From contig NZ_MWUE01000022.1 of the NCBI RefSeq assembly GCF_002077695.1, positions 224,822 to 288,821 of the forward strand: 64,000 nucleotides of DNA. The letters run 5' to 3'. This stretch comes from Pantoea latae (GTDB lineage Bacteria > Pseudomonadota > Gammaproteobacteria > Enterobacterales > Enterobacteriaceae). The position numbers were made by a program, and so were the translations under genes. The number at the start of each line of letters is the position of its first letter. Position 1 is the first letter of the stretch. Under the pieces are notes generated by a model. The model saw only the letters and a list, made by a program, of their open reading frames with translations. It was not told where the DNA came from and ran no database searches. Shown piece by piece: positions 38,317 through 47,255 of this stretch.

Positions 38317-39750
38317 ATGCGCGATACTGAAATTACCTTTAAAAGTCTTTTTACTAAATTGTTGTTGGCCGGGTCAGATTTAATTTGTTTTAACGCCGCG
38401 TTATTCATCGCTCTGGCGTTAATTAATATGATGACGGATTCACCGCTGGCAGATATTTCCGAAAAAGATCTGCATTTGAAAATTGCTACGCACATTTTCC
38501 TGTCAGTAATTTGCGTCGGCTGGTTCTGGGTAAGGCTGCGTCACTTTACTTACCGCAAACCTTTCTGGTTCGAGCTGAAAGAAGTTTTTCGTACCATTCT
38601 TATTTTTTCCATTATCGACCTGTCGATTACCGCGCTGTCGCAGTGGCAAATGTCGCGTTTTGTCTGGGTACTGACCTGGCTGCTGGCGCTGGTGTTGATT
38701 CCGCTGTCGCGCGCCGTGGTGAAGCATCTGCTTAATCATTACGGCCTGTGGAAAAAACAGACCATTATTATCGGCAGCAGCAAAAATGCCCAGGAAGCCT
38801 GGCAGGCGCTGCAGAGCGAAGAGGTGATGGGTTTCGACGTTATCGCCTTCTACGACGTCGACGGCAGCTGCCCGCAGGCGAGCATCTCCGGCGTGCCGGT
38901 GCTGCGCGAAGAGGCGGAACTCTGGAACCTGACCCACAGCGAAACACAATTTATCGTTGCGGTTGAGTTCGAGCAGAGTCAGTATCGCGATATGTGGTTG
39001 AAGAATCTGGCGATGCACAACTGCCGCTCCGTCTCCGTGATCCCGACGCTGCGCGGCGTGCCGCTCTACGGCACCGACATGGCCTACATCTTCAGCCATG
39101 AAGTGATGATCCTGCGCGTCAACAACAACCTGGCGAAGCGCACCTCGCGCTTCCTGAAACGCGCATTCGACATCGTCGGCGCGCTGTCAATTATCCTGAT
39201 GCTGCTGCCTGCGCTGCTGGTGCTCGGCTTTATGGTGGGACGCGACGGCGGCCCGCCGATTTACGGACACGAACGCGTCGGCCTGAACGGTCGCAAGTTC
39301 AAATGTTTGAAGTTCCGTTCGATGGTGATCAACTCTAAAGAGGTGCTGGAAGAGGTGCTGCGCACCGATCCGGTGGCGCGCGCCGAGTGGGACAAAGATT
39401 TCAAACTGAAAAACGATCCACGCATCACCAAAGTCGGCCACTTTATCCGTAAGACCAGTCTGGATGAGCTGCCGCAGCTGTGGAACGTGGTGCGCGGCGA
39501 CATGAGCCTCGTCGGTCCGCGCCCGGTGATTGAAGATGAACTTTGTCGTTATGCCGGGGATGTCGACTACTACCTGATGGCGAAGCCAGGCATGACGGGA
39601 TTGTGGCAGGTCAGCGGTCGTAACGACGTTGATTACGAAACGCGCGTCTATTTCGACTCGTGGTACGTAAAAAACTGGTCGCTGTGGAACGATATCGCCA
39701 TTCTGTTCAAAACGGTCGGTGTCGTACTGAAGCGCGATGGGGCGTATTGA
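38317..39750 (+). CDS. amsG: Undecaprenyl-phosphate galactose phosphotransferase (WbaP type)
   Basis: Starts each EPS repeat unit by transferring galactose-1-phosphate from UDP-galactose to undecaprenyl phosphate in the inner membrane. 477 residues, as for E. amylovora AmsG. Four N-terminal membrane helices (about 15-130), a central CoA-binding-like fold (about 145-260), a re-entrant helix (FLKRAFDIVGALSIILMLLPALL), then the catalytic domain with KFRSMVINSKEVLEEVL, KVGHFIRKTSLDELPQLWNVVRGDMSLVGPRPV and the C-terminal KPGMTGLWQVSGRNDVDY. AAAGAG precedes the ATG. It is the first gene of the operon behind the RcsAB and ops sites; equivalents are wceG/cpsA in Pantoea stewartii. Confidence 0.94.
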   Translation: MRDTEITFKSLFTKLLLAGSDLICFNAALFIALALINMMTDSPLADISEKDLHLKIATHIFLSVICVGWFWVRLRHFTYRKPFWFELKEVFRTILIFSIIDLSITALSQWQMSRFVWVLTWLLALVLIPLSRAVVKHLLNHYGLWKKQTIIIGSSKNAQEAWQALQSEEVMGFDVIAFYDVDGSCPQASISGVPVLREEAELWNLTHSETQFIVAVEFEQSQYRDMWLKNLAMHNCRSVSVIPTLRGVPLYGTDMAYIFSHEVMILRVNNNLAKRTSRFLKRAFDIVGALSIILMLLPALLVLGFMVGRDGGPPIYGHERVGLNGRKFKCLKFRSMVINSKEVLEEVLRTDPVARAEWDKDFKLKNDPRITKVGHFIRKTSLDELPQLWNVVRGDMSLVGPRPVIEDELCRYAGDVDYYLMAKPGMTGLWQVSGRNDVDYETRVYFDSWYVKNWSLWNDIAILFKTVGVVLKRDGAY

Positions 39751-40047
39751 TAGCAGGCGAGTGCAGGGAGCCTGATGCAAGGGCTCCCGGATGTGCGCGC
39801 CGCCGCTGGCAACGTCATTGGCGATAGCTGCCATTATCGTGGCTGAAGGAAGCCGTTAAGGGATAAAAGGGGCAAAAGAGCGCGTTTGCTTATTTCGTCC
39901 TGCTAAACGGCAGCAACAAAGAGAGTAAGGGAGTAAAGGATAATGACAGACATTTTCAGTGCTTAGGCTGGCGAGTTTATTTTTTTTCAGCGCTTACACA
40001 GCGGCGTTTTCGCCTCTATCAATCAATAACTGATAGCGAAGATCTAA
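39751..40047 (+). other. Spacer between amsG and amsH
   Basis: 297 bases without a supported gene. It contains a weak GGGAGCC-9-GGCTCCC hairpin at 39766-39788 without a T tract and becomes AT-rich towards amsH. A secondary promoter is possible but I cannot define one. Confidence 0.5.
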
Positions 40048-41187
40048 ATGATTACAATCAAAACGAAATTGATACCCATGCTGGTATCCGCCACATTTCT
40101 CTCAGGGTGTACGGTTGTTCCTGGCCAGCACCTTTCCACTAGCGGAAAAGATGTCGTCGAGCAGCAGGACAGCAACTATGACATCGACAAATATGTCAAT
40201 GTCTTCCCGTTAACGCCGCGCCTGGTCGAGCAGATGCGTCCCAAGCCGCTGGTGGCGCAAGCTAACCCGGGGCTGCAGAACGAAATTCAAAACTATGAAT
40301 ACCGCATCGGCATCGGCGACGTCATTAACGTTACCGTCTGGGATCACCCGGAGCTGACCACGCCAGCCGGCCAGTACCGCAGCGCCAGCGACACCGGCAA
40401 CTGGGTGCACTCCGACGGCACCATCTTCTACCCCTATATCGGCAAAGTGCGCGTCGTCGGCCGTACGGTCACCGAAGTGCGCACCGAAATTGCGCGTCGC
40501 CTCGCGCAGTATATCGAGAGCCCGCAGGTTGACGTCAGCATCGCCTCCTTTAAGTCGCAGAAAACCTACGTGACCGGCGCCGTGACCACCTCTGGCCAGC
40601 AGGCGATCACTAACGTGCCGCTGACGGTGCTGGACGCCATCAACGCCGCGGGCGGCCTGGCGGCGGACGCCGACTGGCGCAACGTGGTGCTGACCCACAA
40701 CGGCACCGAGCAGCGCATCTCGCTGCAGGCGCTGATGCAGAACGGCGACCTGAGCCAGAACCATCTGCTCTATCCGGGCGATATCCTCTATGTGCCGCGC
40801 AACGACGATCTGAAGGTCTTCGTGATGGGCGAAGTGCGTCAGCAGTCAACGCTGAAAATGGACCGCAGCGGCATGACGCTGGCCGAAGCGCTGGGCAACG
40901 CGCAGGGCATGGATCAGACGGCGGCGGACGCCACCGGCGTCTTCGTTATTCGTCCGATCCGCGGCACCAACCGCACCAAGATCGCCAACATCTATCAGCT
41001 GAACACCAAAGATGCGGCGGCGATGGTGATGGGCACCGAATTCCAACTTGAGCCATACGACATCGTCTATGTCACCTCTACGCCGCTCACGCGCTGGAAC
41101 CGCGTGATTTCGCAGCTGCTGCCGACCATTGCCGGCATCAACGATGCAAGCGAGGCGGCGCTGCGTTTCCGCAACTGGTCGAACTAG
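40048..41187 (+). CDS. amsH: Outer-membrane polysaccharide export lipoprotein (Wza)
   Basis: Forms the octameric export channel for EPS across the outer membrane. 379 residues. Signal peptide with lipobox L18-S-G-C21, so the mature protein is acylated at Cys21. The PES domain (about 85-175, [28 protein letters not shown]) is followed by two SLBB-type domains ([65 protein letters not shown]) and a C-terminal amphipathic helix ([21 protein letters not shown]) that forms the outer-membrane barrel. It works with AmsA (Wzc). Eight bases separate it from amsI. Confidence 0.95.
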   Translation: MITIKTKLIPMLVSATFLSGCTVVPGQHLSTSGKDVVEQQDSNYDIDKYVNVFPLTPRLVEQMRPKPLVAQANPGLQNEIQNYEYRIGIGDVINVTVWDHPELTTPAGQYRSASDTGNWVHSDGTIFYPYIGKVRVVGRTVTEVRTEIARRLAQYIESPQVDVSIASFKSQKTYVTGAVTTSGQQAITNVPLTVLDAINAAGGLAADADWRNVVLTHNGTEQRISLQALMQNGDLSQNHLLYPGDILYVPRNDDLKVFVMGEVRQQSTLKMDRSGMTLAEALGNAQGMDQTAADATGVFVIRPIRGTNRTKIANIYQLNTKDAAAMVMGTEFQLEPYDIVYVTSTPLTRWNRVISQLLPTIAGINDASEAALRFRNWSN

Positions 41188-41195
41188 GTTTAGCC

Positions 41196-41630
41196 ATGAT
41201 TACGTCCGTGTTAGTGGTTTGCGTCGGCAACATCTGCCGCTCTCCTACCGGAGAGCGCTTACTGAAGCGCGCGCTGCCGGAAAAACGCATCGCCTCGGCG
41301 GGGCTCAGCGCCCTCAAGGGCTATCCGGCGGATCGCACCGCCAGCGAGGTGGCCGCGCAACATGGCCTCTCGCTGGAGGGGCATCAGGCGCAGCAGTTAA
41401 CCGCCAGTATGTGCCGCGATTTCGACCTGATTCTGGTGATGGAGAAGCGCCACATCGAACAGGTCAATCGCATCGATCCAGCCGCGCGCGGAAAAACCAT
41501 GCTGCTTGGGCACTGGCTCAACCAACACGAAATCGCGGATCCGTACAGAAAGAGTCGTGAGGCCTTTGAAGAGGTTTACGGGTTACTGGAAAGCGCTACC
41601 CAGAAATGGGTCAACGTATTAAGCCGATAG
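41196..41630 (+). CDS. amsI: Low-molecular-weight protein tyrosine phosphatase (Wzb)
   Basis: Dephosphorylates the C-terminal tyrosines of AmsA/Wzc, which is needed for cycles of EPS polymerisation and export. 144 residues, typical. P-loop C9-V-G-N-I-C-R15-S and general acid Asp in the C-terminal IADPYRKS motif are present. It lies between amsH and amsA with short spacers, within one transcription unit. Confidence 0.95.
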   Translation: MITSVLVVCVGNICRSPTGERLLKRALPEKRIASAGLSALKGYPADRTASEVAAQHGLSLEGHQAQQLTASMCRDFDLILVMEKRHIEQVNRIDPAARGKTMLLGHWLNQHEIADPYRKSREAFEEVYGLLESATQKWVNVLSR

Positions 41631-41642
41631 TTGGGATTATCC

Positions 41643-43820
41643 ATGAATATTAAAAATAAGGTCATGACCGCGCCGCGAGAGGAGTCAGCTGGATTCGATC
41701 TCGGCCACCTTTTGGGACAGCTGATCGATCACCGCTGGATCATTGTCGCCGTTACCGCCTTCTTTATGCTGGTGGGAACGCTCTACACACTGTTTGCCAC
41801 GCCGATTTACAGCGCCGACGCCATGGTGCAGGTGGAGCAGAAAAACAGCAGCACCGTGCTTTCCGATCTGCAAAGCATTATTCCGGCCACGCCGGAGTCC
41901 GATACCGAGATTCAGATCCTTGAATCGCGCATGGTGATCGGCAAGACCGTGAGCGATCTCGGTCTCGACACCGTTATCGAGCAGAAATACTTCCCGATCA
42001 TCGGCAAAGGTCTGTCGCGCCTGATGGGCAACAAACCGGCGCAGATCGCTATTTCGCGTCTGGAAATCCCGCGCACCATCGACAAGCGTAACGTCGAGCT
42101 GGAAGTCAACAGCCCGACCACCTACACCGTCAGCAAAGATGGCGACGAGCTGTTTAAGGGCCAGGTCGGCCGTCTGGAGCAGCACGGCGAGATCACCATG
42201 CTGGTGAGCGACATTCAGGCGGAAGAGGGCACCAGCTTCACCGTCACCAAGCTGAACGAGCTGCAGGCGATCAACTCGGTGCTGGCGAACCTGACCGTTG
42301 CCGACAAAGGCAAAGACACCGGCGTGCTGGGCCTGCAGTATGTGGGCGAAGATCCGGAGCACATCAGCAAGGTGCTAAACCAGATCGTCAACAACTATCT
42401 GCTGCAGAACGTCGAGCGCAAATCAGAGCAGGCGGAAAAGAGCCTGGAGTTTCTGCGCAATCAGCTGCCGCAGGTGCGCGCCAAGCTGGATGACGCTGAG
42501 AACAAGCTGAACACCTTCCGTCGTCAGAACGAATCGGTGGATATGTCGCTGGAAGCGAAGTCGGCCCTCGACTCCTCTGTCAGCGTGCAGAGCCAGCTGA
42601 ACGAGCTGACCTTCCGCGAAGCTGAAGTGTCGCAGCTGTTCACCAAAGATCACCCGACCTACCGCGCGCTGCTGGAAAAACGCAAAACGCTGGAAGGCGA
42701 GCAGGCGCAGCTGAACAAGAAAATCTCCCAGATGCCGCAGACGCAGCAAGAGATCCTGCGCCTGACGCGTGACGTGCAGGCGGGTCAGGAAATCTACATG
42801 CAGCTGCTGAACCGTCAGCAGGAGCTCGGCATCAGCAAGGCCAGCACCGTGGGTGACGTGCGCATCATCGACAACGCGGAAACGGCCAACGCGCCGGTCG
42901 CGCCGAAGAAAACGCTGATCATCGCCGCCAGCCTGCTGCTGGGCCTGGTGGTCTCGGTCGGTCTGGTGCTGCTGAAAGCGCTGCTGCATCACGGCATCGA
43001 GAACCCGGAACAGCTGGAAGAGCTGGGCATGAACGTCTATGCCAGCGTGCCGCTCTCTGAATGGCAGCGCAAGAAAGACACCGAAGCGCTGGCGCGTCGC
43101 GGTCATAAAGTGAAGACCGATCCGCACGAAACGCTGCTGGCGCTGGGCAACCCGACCGACCTCTCTATCGAGGCGATCCGTAGCCTGCGCACCAGCCTGC
43201 ACTTCGCGATGATGGAAGCGAAAAACAATATCCTGATGATCACCGGCGCCAGCCCAGGCATTGGTAAAACCTTTATCTGCGCCAACCTGGCGACGCTGGT
43301 GGCGAAAGCGGGTCAGCGCGTGCTGTTCATCGACGGCGATATGCGTCGTGGCTATACCCACGACCTGATCGGCGCCGAGAACAAATCAGGCCTCTCTAAC
43401 GTGCTGTCAGGCAAAACCGAGTTCAGCCCGGCACTTATCCAGCACGGTCCGTACGGCTTCGACTTCCTGCCGCGTGGCCAGGTGCCGCCGAACCCGTCTG
43501 AGCTGCTGATGCACCGCCGCATGGGCGAGCTGCTGGAGTGGGCGAGCAAGAACTACGACCTGGTGCTGATTGATACGCCGCCGATTCTGGCCGTCACCGA
43601 CGCCTCGATTATCGGCAAGCTGGCCGGCACCTCGCTGATGGTGGCGCGTTTCGAAACCAACACCGCGAAAGAGATCGACGTCAGCTTCAAGCGCTTCGCG
43701 CAGAACGGCATCGAGATCAAAGGCGTGATCCTCAACGCCGTGGTGCGTAAGGCCGCTAACGCCTACGGATATGGCTACGACTATTACGACTACGAATATG
43801 GTAAGCCGACCAAAAGCTAA
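41643..43820 (+). CDS. amsA: Polysaccharide co-polymerase and tyrosine autokinase (Wzc)
   Basis: Inner-membrane PCP-2a protein controlling EPS chain length and export. 725 residues (E. amylovora AmsA about 726). Wzz-type domain with TM1 (about 31-52), a long periplasmic coiled coil (about 260-400), the Pro-rich TM2 region (ANAPVAPKKTLIIAASLLLGLVVSVGLVLL), then the BY-kinase domain with Walker A GASPGIGKT (about 532), A' FIDGDMRRG (about 560), B VLIDTPPI (about 639) and the C-terminal tyrosine cluster YGYGYDYYDYEYG. The ATG at 41643 is chosen (GGGA upstream). It is followed by a strong terminator. Confidence 0.95.
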   Translation: MNIKNKVMTAPREESAGFDLGHLLGQLIDHRWIIVAVTAFFMLVGTLYTLFATPIYSADAMVQVEQKNSSTVLSDLQSIIPATPESDTEIQILESRMVIGKTVSDLGLDTVIEQKYFPIIGKGLSRLMGNKPAQIAISRLEIPRTIDKRNVELEVNSPTTYTVSKDGDELFKGQVGRLEQHGEITMLVSDIQAEEGTSFTVTKLNELQAINSVLANLTVADKGKDTGVLGLQYVGEDPEHISKVLNQIVNNYLLQNVERKSEQAEKSLEFLRNQLPQVRAKLDDAENKLNTFRRQNESVDMSLEAKSALDSSVSVQSQLNELTFREAEVSQLFTKDHPTYRALLEKRKTLEGEQAQLNKKISQMPQTQQEILRLTRDVQAGQEIYMQLLNRQQELGISKASTVGDVRIIDNAETANAPVAPKKTLIIAASLLLGLVVSVGLVLLKALLHHGIENPEQLEELGMNVYASVPLSEWQRKKDTEALARRGHKVKTDPHETLLALGNPTDLSIEAIRSLRTSLHFAMMEAKNNILMITGASPGIGKTFICANLATLVAKAGQRVLFIDGDMRRGYTHDLIGAENKSGLSNVLSGKTEFSPALIQHGPYGFDFLPRGQVPPNPSELLMHRRMGELLEWASKNYDLVLIDTPPILAVTDASIIGKLAGTSLMVARFETNTAKEIDVSFKRFAQNGIEIKGVILNAVVRKAANAYGYGYDYYDYEYGKPTKS

Positions 43821-43835
43821 CCTTTGACGATTAAC

Positions 43836-43859
43836 GGGGCGGTGAAACCGCCCCTTTTT
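43836..43859 (+). terminator. Strong terminator inside the EPS operon, after amsA
   Basis: GGGGCGG-TGAAA-CCGCCCC followed by TTTTT. It lies between the export genes and the assembly genes, as after wzc in the colanic acid operon. Confidence 0.9.
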
Positions 43860-44061
43860 ATCGCCGCTTAAAGACGACACGCAACGATGTACACAGGTGA
43901 TTCTGTGTTTCGCGCCAGACGCCACGCATAACACGCATAATCGGGCGGGCGCCCATAACAGAATGGTTCAGCGACAAGGCACGCGCCTCCGCGCAGCGTT
44001 GCGCCGGCATCAGGCGCACGGGCTCTTGAGCTGACAACGTGTGGAATTAAGGGATCACACC

Positions 44062-45198
44062 ATGGCTCCATATTGGTATATATCAGGGTTTCTGCTGCTG
44101 ATTTCGGTCGTGGAAATCTTGCTGAAAAAAGACGAACGCACCACCCATATCCTGACCTATTTGCTCTGCATCGCCGCCGCGACGCTGGTGGTGTTCGGCG
44201 GTATCCGCGGTCTCGGCACCGGCATGGATGACTATCAGTACCGCAGCTTCTTCGCCGACTTTATTAACCGTATTCAGGTGAACGGCTTCGCCGAAACGGT
44301 GGCCTTTTTCCGCTATGAACCGCTGATTTTCGGCCTGGCCTATCTGACCAGCCTGTTTTCGCACAACGCCGATATCTTCCTGTTTATCTTCTGCCTGCTG
44401 GCGGTCTCGGTGAACGCGGTCTTCTTTAAAAAGATGTCGCCCTATCCGATCCTCGCGCTGGCGCTCTACTCGGCGCATATCTTCATCAACAAAGATATGA
44501 ACCAGATCCGCTTCGGCCTCAGCTCGGCACTGTTTCTCGGCGTCATCTGGTATATCTACCTGAAGCGCTACTGGATGGCGCTGGCCTTTACGCTGCTCTC
44601 CTTTTTCAGCCACAACACCGCGGTGATGGTGGTCACTATCGTGCCGTTCCTGTTTATCCGCGACTCACGCTGGTGGCCGGTGGCGATTATCCTGCTGAGC
44701 ATTCCCGCGTCGAAAGTCGGCGGCACCAGCTTTATCTCGCTGATCTCGGCGCATCTGGGATCGCTAGGGGAGAGGGCCGAAGGCTACAGCAACGAAACCT
44801 CCAACGCCGGCGAGGGCAGCATCTTCTCAGTGTCGAACCTGAAGAACATCATGCTGGTGTGCATCTTCGTCTACTTCCTGCTGAGCGACTCGATTAAAAA
44901 GTATAATTATCAGCAGTATCGCCTGAACTATTTGCTGGTACTGACCTTCGCCATCGGCGGCGGCATCCGTATCTTCTTCTATAACTATTCGTCAGGCGCG
45001 CGCCTCTCCAACTATTTGTTGCAGGTCGAGCCGATTATTCTGGCCTCGCTGGTCTATCAGGTGAAACCGATACTCAAGCCGGCCATGTTCGCGATGTTCG
45101 CTTTCTTTCTTGTCTATTACCTCTATTACAACACGATTTCCCTGAAGCAGGCCGTTGTCGGCTATGAAGTGGCTCAGCAATTCAGGTTATTCCATTAA
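44062..45198 (+). CDS. amsC: EPS polymerase, EpsG/Wzy type
   Basis: A 378-residue inner-membrane protein with about ten hydrophobic helices and a conserved EpsG-family region GGIRGLGTGMDDYQYRSFF near residue 52 and RFGLSSALFLGVIWYIYL in the middle. It would join repeat units at the periplasmic face. ATG at 44062 with AGGGA upstream. Position directly after amsA matches amsC (wceL/cpsD in P. stewartii). About 240 bases without a gene precede it, holding the amsA terminator and nothing else I can identify. Confidence 0.85.
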   Translation: MAPYWYISGFLLLISVVEILLKKDERTTHILTYLLCIAAATLVVFGGIRGLGTGMDDYQYRSFFADFINRIQVNGFAETVAFFRYEPLIFGLAYLTSLFSHNADIFLFIFCLLAVSVNAVFFKKMSPYPILALALYSAHIFINKDMNQIRFGLSSALFLGVIWYIYLKRYWMALAFTLLSFFSHNTAVMVVTIVPFLFIRDSRWWPVAIILLSIPASKVGGTSFISLISAHLGSLGERAEGYSNETSNAGEGSIFSVSNLKNIMLVCIFVYFLLSDSIKKYNYQQYRLNYLLVLTFAIGGGIRIFFYNYSSGARLSNYLLQVEPIILASLVYQVKPILKPAMFAMFAFFLVYYLYYNTISLKQAVVGYEVAQQFRLFH

Positions 45199-45211
45199 AC
45201 GGAGAGGTAAC

Positions 45212-45937
45212 ATGACTAAATCCCTTATCGCCGCCGTGATCCTGTCAGCCTCCTGCTTCGCGCAGGCGGCCGACGGTCGAGGCGCATTTATTATCGACGC
45301 CTATGGCGACTCCACCACCGCTGGCGTGATGTCGTCAGGCGGGAAAAATATCATTACGCCAGGCAACGAGATGGCTTACCTGCAGAAAATGCTGCAGAGC
45401 AAATATGGCAGCGCTATCGAGGTGAAAAATCACGGCGTGCCGGGCGCGCAGGCGGCGGAGCTGCTTTATAAGAAGGGAACAGAGGATGCCAGCGGCTGGA
45501 GCGAGCGCATGGCGAACTCCGATGCGCAGCTGATCCTGCTGAACTACGCCATCAACGACGCGCGTCACTTCTATTTCAAGGACAAAAACACCCATCTGGA
45601 GAGCCCGGAAGAGTATGGCCGCATCATCACCGCGCTGGTGAAAGAGGCGAAGGCGCACCATAAGCTGGTGGTGCTGCAGGAGCCGAATCCCATCTGCGGC
45701 AAGGTCGAGCGCTGGAACGTCTGGCCCTACGTCTACCAGCTGAATGAGGTGGCGAAGGCGCAGAACGTGCCGGTGGTGAAGCAGTGGACGGCGATTAAGG
45801 CGAAGCGCGACTGGCAGAGCGCCATGTCGGCGGACTGTATTCACCCGTCCGAATCGCTTTATCAGCAGAAAGCGCAGCAGACCTTTGATGTCATCAGTGC
45901 CAACTTCGGTAAAGAGCTGTCGCAGTCCGGCAGCTAA
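45212..45937 (+). CDS. Secreted SGNH/GDSL-type hydrolase
   Basis: A 241-residue exported protein with a signal peptide at about 1-19 (TKSLIAAVILSASCFAQA). SGNH blocks: I, AYGDSTTAG with the nucleophile Ser; III, LNYAINDAR with Asn; V, DCIHPSE with Asp and His. The Gly of block II is probably in KNHGVPGAQA. Start ATG at 45212 with GAGAGG upstream. It lies 13 bases after amsC and 33 before an acyltransferase-3 gene. AT3 proteins such as OafB carry a fused SGNH domain; here the two parts are separate genes. A role in O-acyl modification, or removal of acyl groups, on the EPS is inferred. From memory this pair is not part of the E. amylovora ams order. Confidence 0.82.
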   Translation: MTKSLIAAVILSASCFAQAADGRGAFIIDAYGDSTTAGVMSSGGKNIITPGNEMAYLQKMLQSKYGSAIEVKNHGVPGAQAAELLYKKGTEDASGWSERMANSDAQLILLNYAINDARHFYFKDKNTHLESPEEYGRIITALVKEAKAHHKLVVLQEPNPICGKVERWNVWPYVYQLNEVAKAQNVPVVKQWTAIKAKRDWQSAMSADCIHPSESLYQQKAQQTFDVISANFGKELSQSGS

Positions 45938-45970
45938 ATCTTATCCGTCTCTGTGGCTTCAGGAGTTGTC

Positions 45971-47173
45971 ATGTACGTATTAATCATGGTGGTGTCGTTC
46001 TGCCTGGCGCTGCTCTTTCTGCGCGCCACGTCGTTCCATAAAGGCATTTATAACGGCAGCGGTATTAAAAGTATCTCGGGGCTGCGCGCGCTGCTGGCGA
46101 GCATCGTCGCCTTTTCCCATCTGGTGCACTATCTCTATTCGCTCGACGGCAACTGGATCTTCGATAAGGACTATTTCGTCTGGTTCTCTGAAGGCAACTT
46201 TTTCGTCAACGCCGGCAAGTTCGGCGTGCTGCTGTTCTTTATGATCTCGGCGTTCCTGTTCTATCGCTGGCTGGACAACGACGGCATGCCGGCGAGCCAG
46301 CTCACCTGGAAGCTGCTGAAATCGCGCGTGCGCCGCATCGTGCCGATGTTCTGGTTCTCCGGGCTGGTGATCATTCTGGTCGGCCTGGTGCAGGGCGGCC
46401 TGCATATCAACGCCCACAGCCTGACCGATGCGGCGCTCTGGCTGCTGTTCGTCGGCAGCTACCATATAGGCGACTTTCTCACCGCTGATGTCAACGCCGG
46501 TGTGGAGTGGACGCTGCGTCTGGAATGGCTGCTCTATCTCTCGATCCCGCTGATTTTCGTGGCGAACCGCGCGACTCAGGGCAAATACAAAACTCTGCTG
46601 ATCCTCGGCTCAATCGGCGCCATCTTCTGCGTCGCCGTCGCGCTGCGCCTGTGGGGCAAAACCTATACCGACCCGCGTCCGGTGCTCGGCTTCGCGATGG
46701 GCTACTTCGCCTATACCTGGCGCGATCGGCTGGCCTGCTTCAAACAGTCGCGCACGGCAGGCGTGCTCTGCATCCTGCTGGCAATTTTCGCGCTTGCCTT
46801 TACCAGCAACGCCTTCTGGTATCTGGTGTTCCTCTGCTGTCTGACGGCGATCTTCTTCGTGGTGAGCAGCGGCAACAACCTGCTGGGCATGCTGGAGAAC
46901 AAAACCCTGATGTCGATCGGCGAGGTGAGCTACAGCCTGTATCTGATCCACGGCGTGGTGCTCTACTTTATCAAGCAGATCCCGCTGAGCGCGGTGCCGC
47001 ACAATATGGTGGTCTACACCCTGATCGCCACGCTGTTTTTTATTCTTTCGTTCTATGTGGCGAAGATGACCTATCTCTATGTTGAAAAGCCTTTTATCGG
47101 CAGCAGCAACAAGAAAAAGGTGGCGGCAGAGGTGTCGCCAGCCAGTCAGGACCGCTCAGGTAACCCTTACTGA
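45971..47173 (+). CDS. Acyltransferase family 3 membrane protein (EPS O-acylation)
   Basis: A 400-residue inner-membrane protein with about ten helices. The AT3 signatures are present: ISGLRALLASIVAFSHLVHYL with the R and H of the acceptor region, FGVLLFFMISAFLFYRWL (FxxSGFL-like), the positively charged SRVRRIVPMFW loop, and C-terminal EVSYSLYLIHGVVLYF and VEKPF. AGGAG is 5 bases before the ATG at 45971. Proteins of this family transfer acyl groups, often acetyl, to sugars in or across the membrane. The neighbouring SGNH protein is the likely partner. A strong terminator follows. The acyl group and the sugar acceptor are unknown. Confidence 0.86.
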   Translation: MYVLIMVVSFCLALLFLRATSFHKGIYNGSGIKSISGLRALLASIVAFSHLVHYLYSLDGNWIFDKDYFVWFSEGNFFVNAGKFGVLLFFMISAFLFYRWLDNDGMPASQLTWKLLKSRVRRIVPMFWFSGLVIILVGLVQGGLHINAHSLTDAALWLLFVGSYHIGDFLTADVNAGVEWTLRLEWLLYLSIPLIFVANRATQGKYKTLLILGSIGAIFCVAVALRLWGKTYTDPRPVLGFAMGYFAYTWRDRLACFKQSRTAGVLCILLAIFALAFTSNAFWYLVFLCCLTAIFFVVSSGNNLLGMLENKTLMSIGEVSYSLYLIHGVVLYFIKQIPLSAVPHNMVVYTLIATLFFILSFYVAKMTYLYVEKPFIGSSNKKKVAAEVSPASQDRSGNPY

Positions 47174-47177
47174 TTGA

Positions 47178-47221
47178 CGGGAGTGCGCCCGACGCCGCCG
47201 CGCGGGGCGCACCCCTTTTTT
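47178..47221 (+). terminator. Strong terminator inside the EPS operon, before amsB
   Basis: GTGCGCCC (47183-47190) pairs with GGGCGCAC (47205-47212), extended by GGG/CCC, with a run of six T ending at 47221. Confidence 0.85.
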
Positions 47222-47255
47222 CTCGATTTCAGCCCTGTTTTTAAGAGGTACTGGC

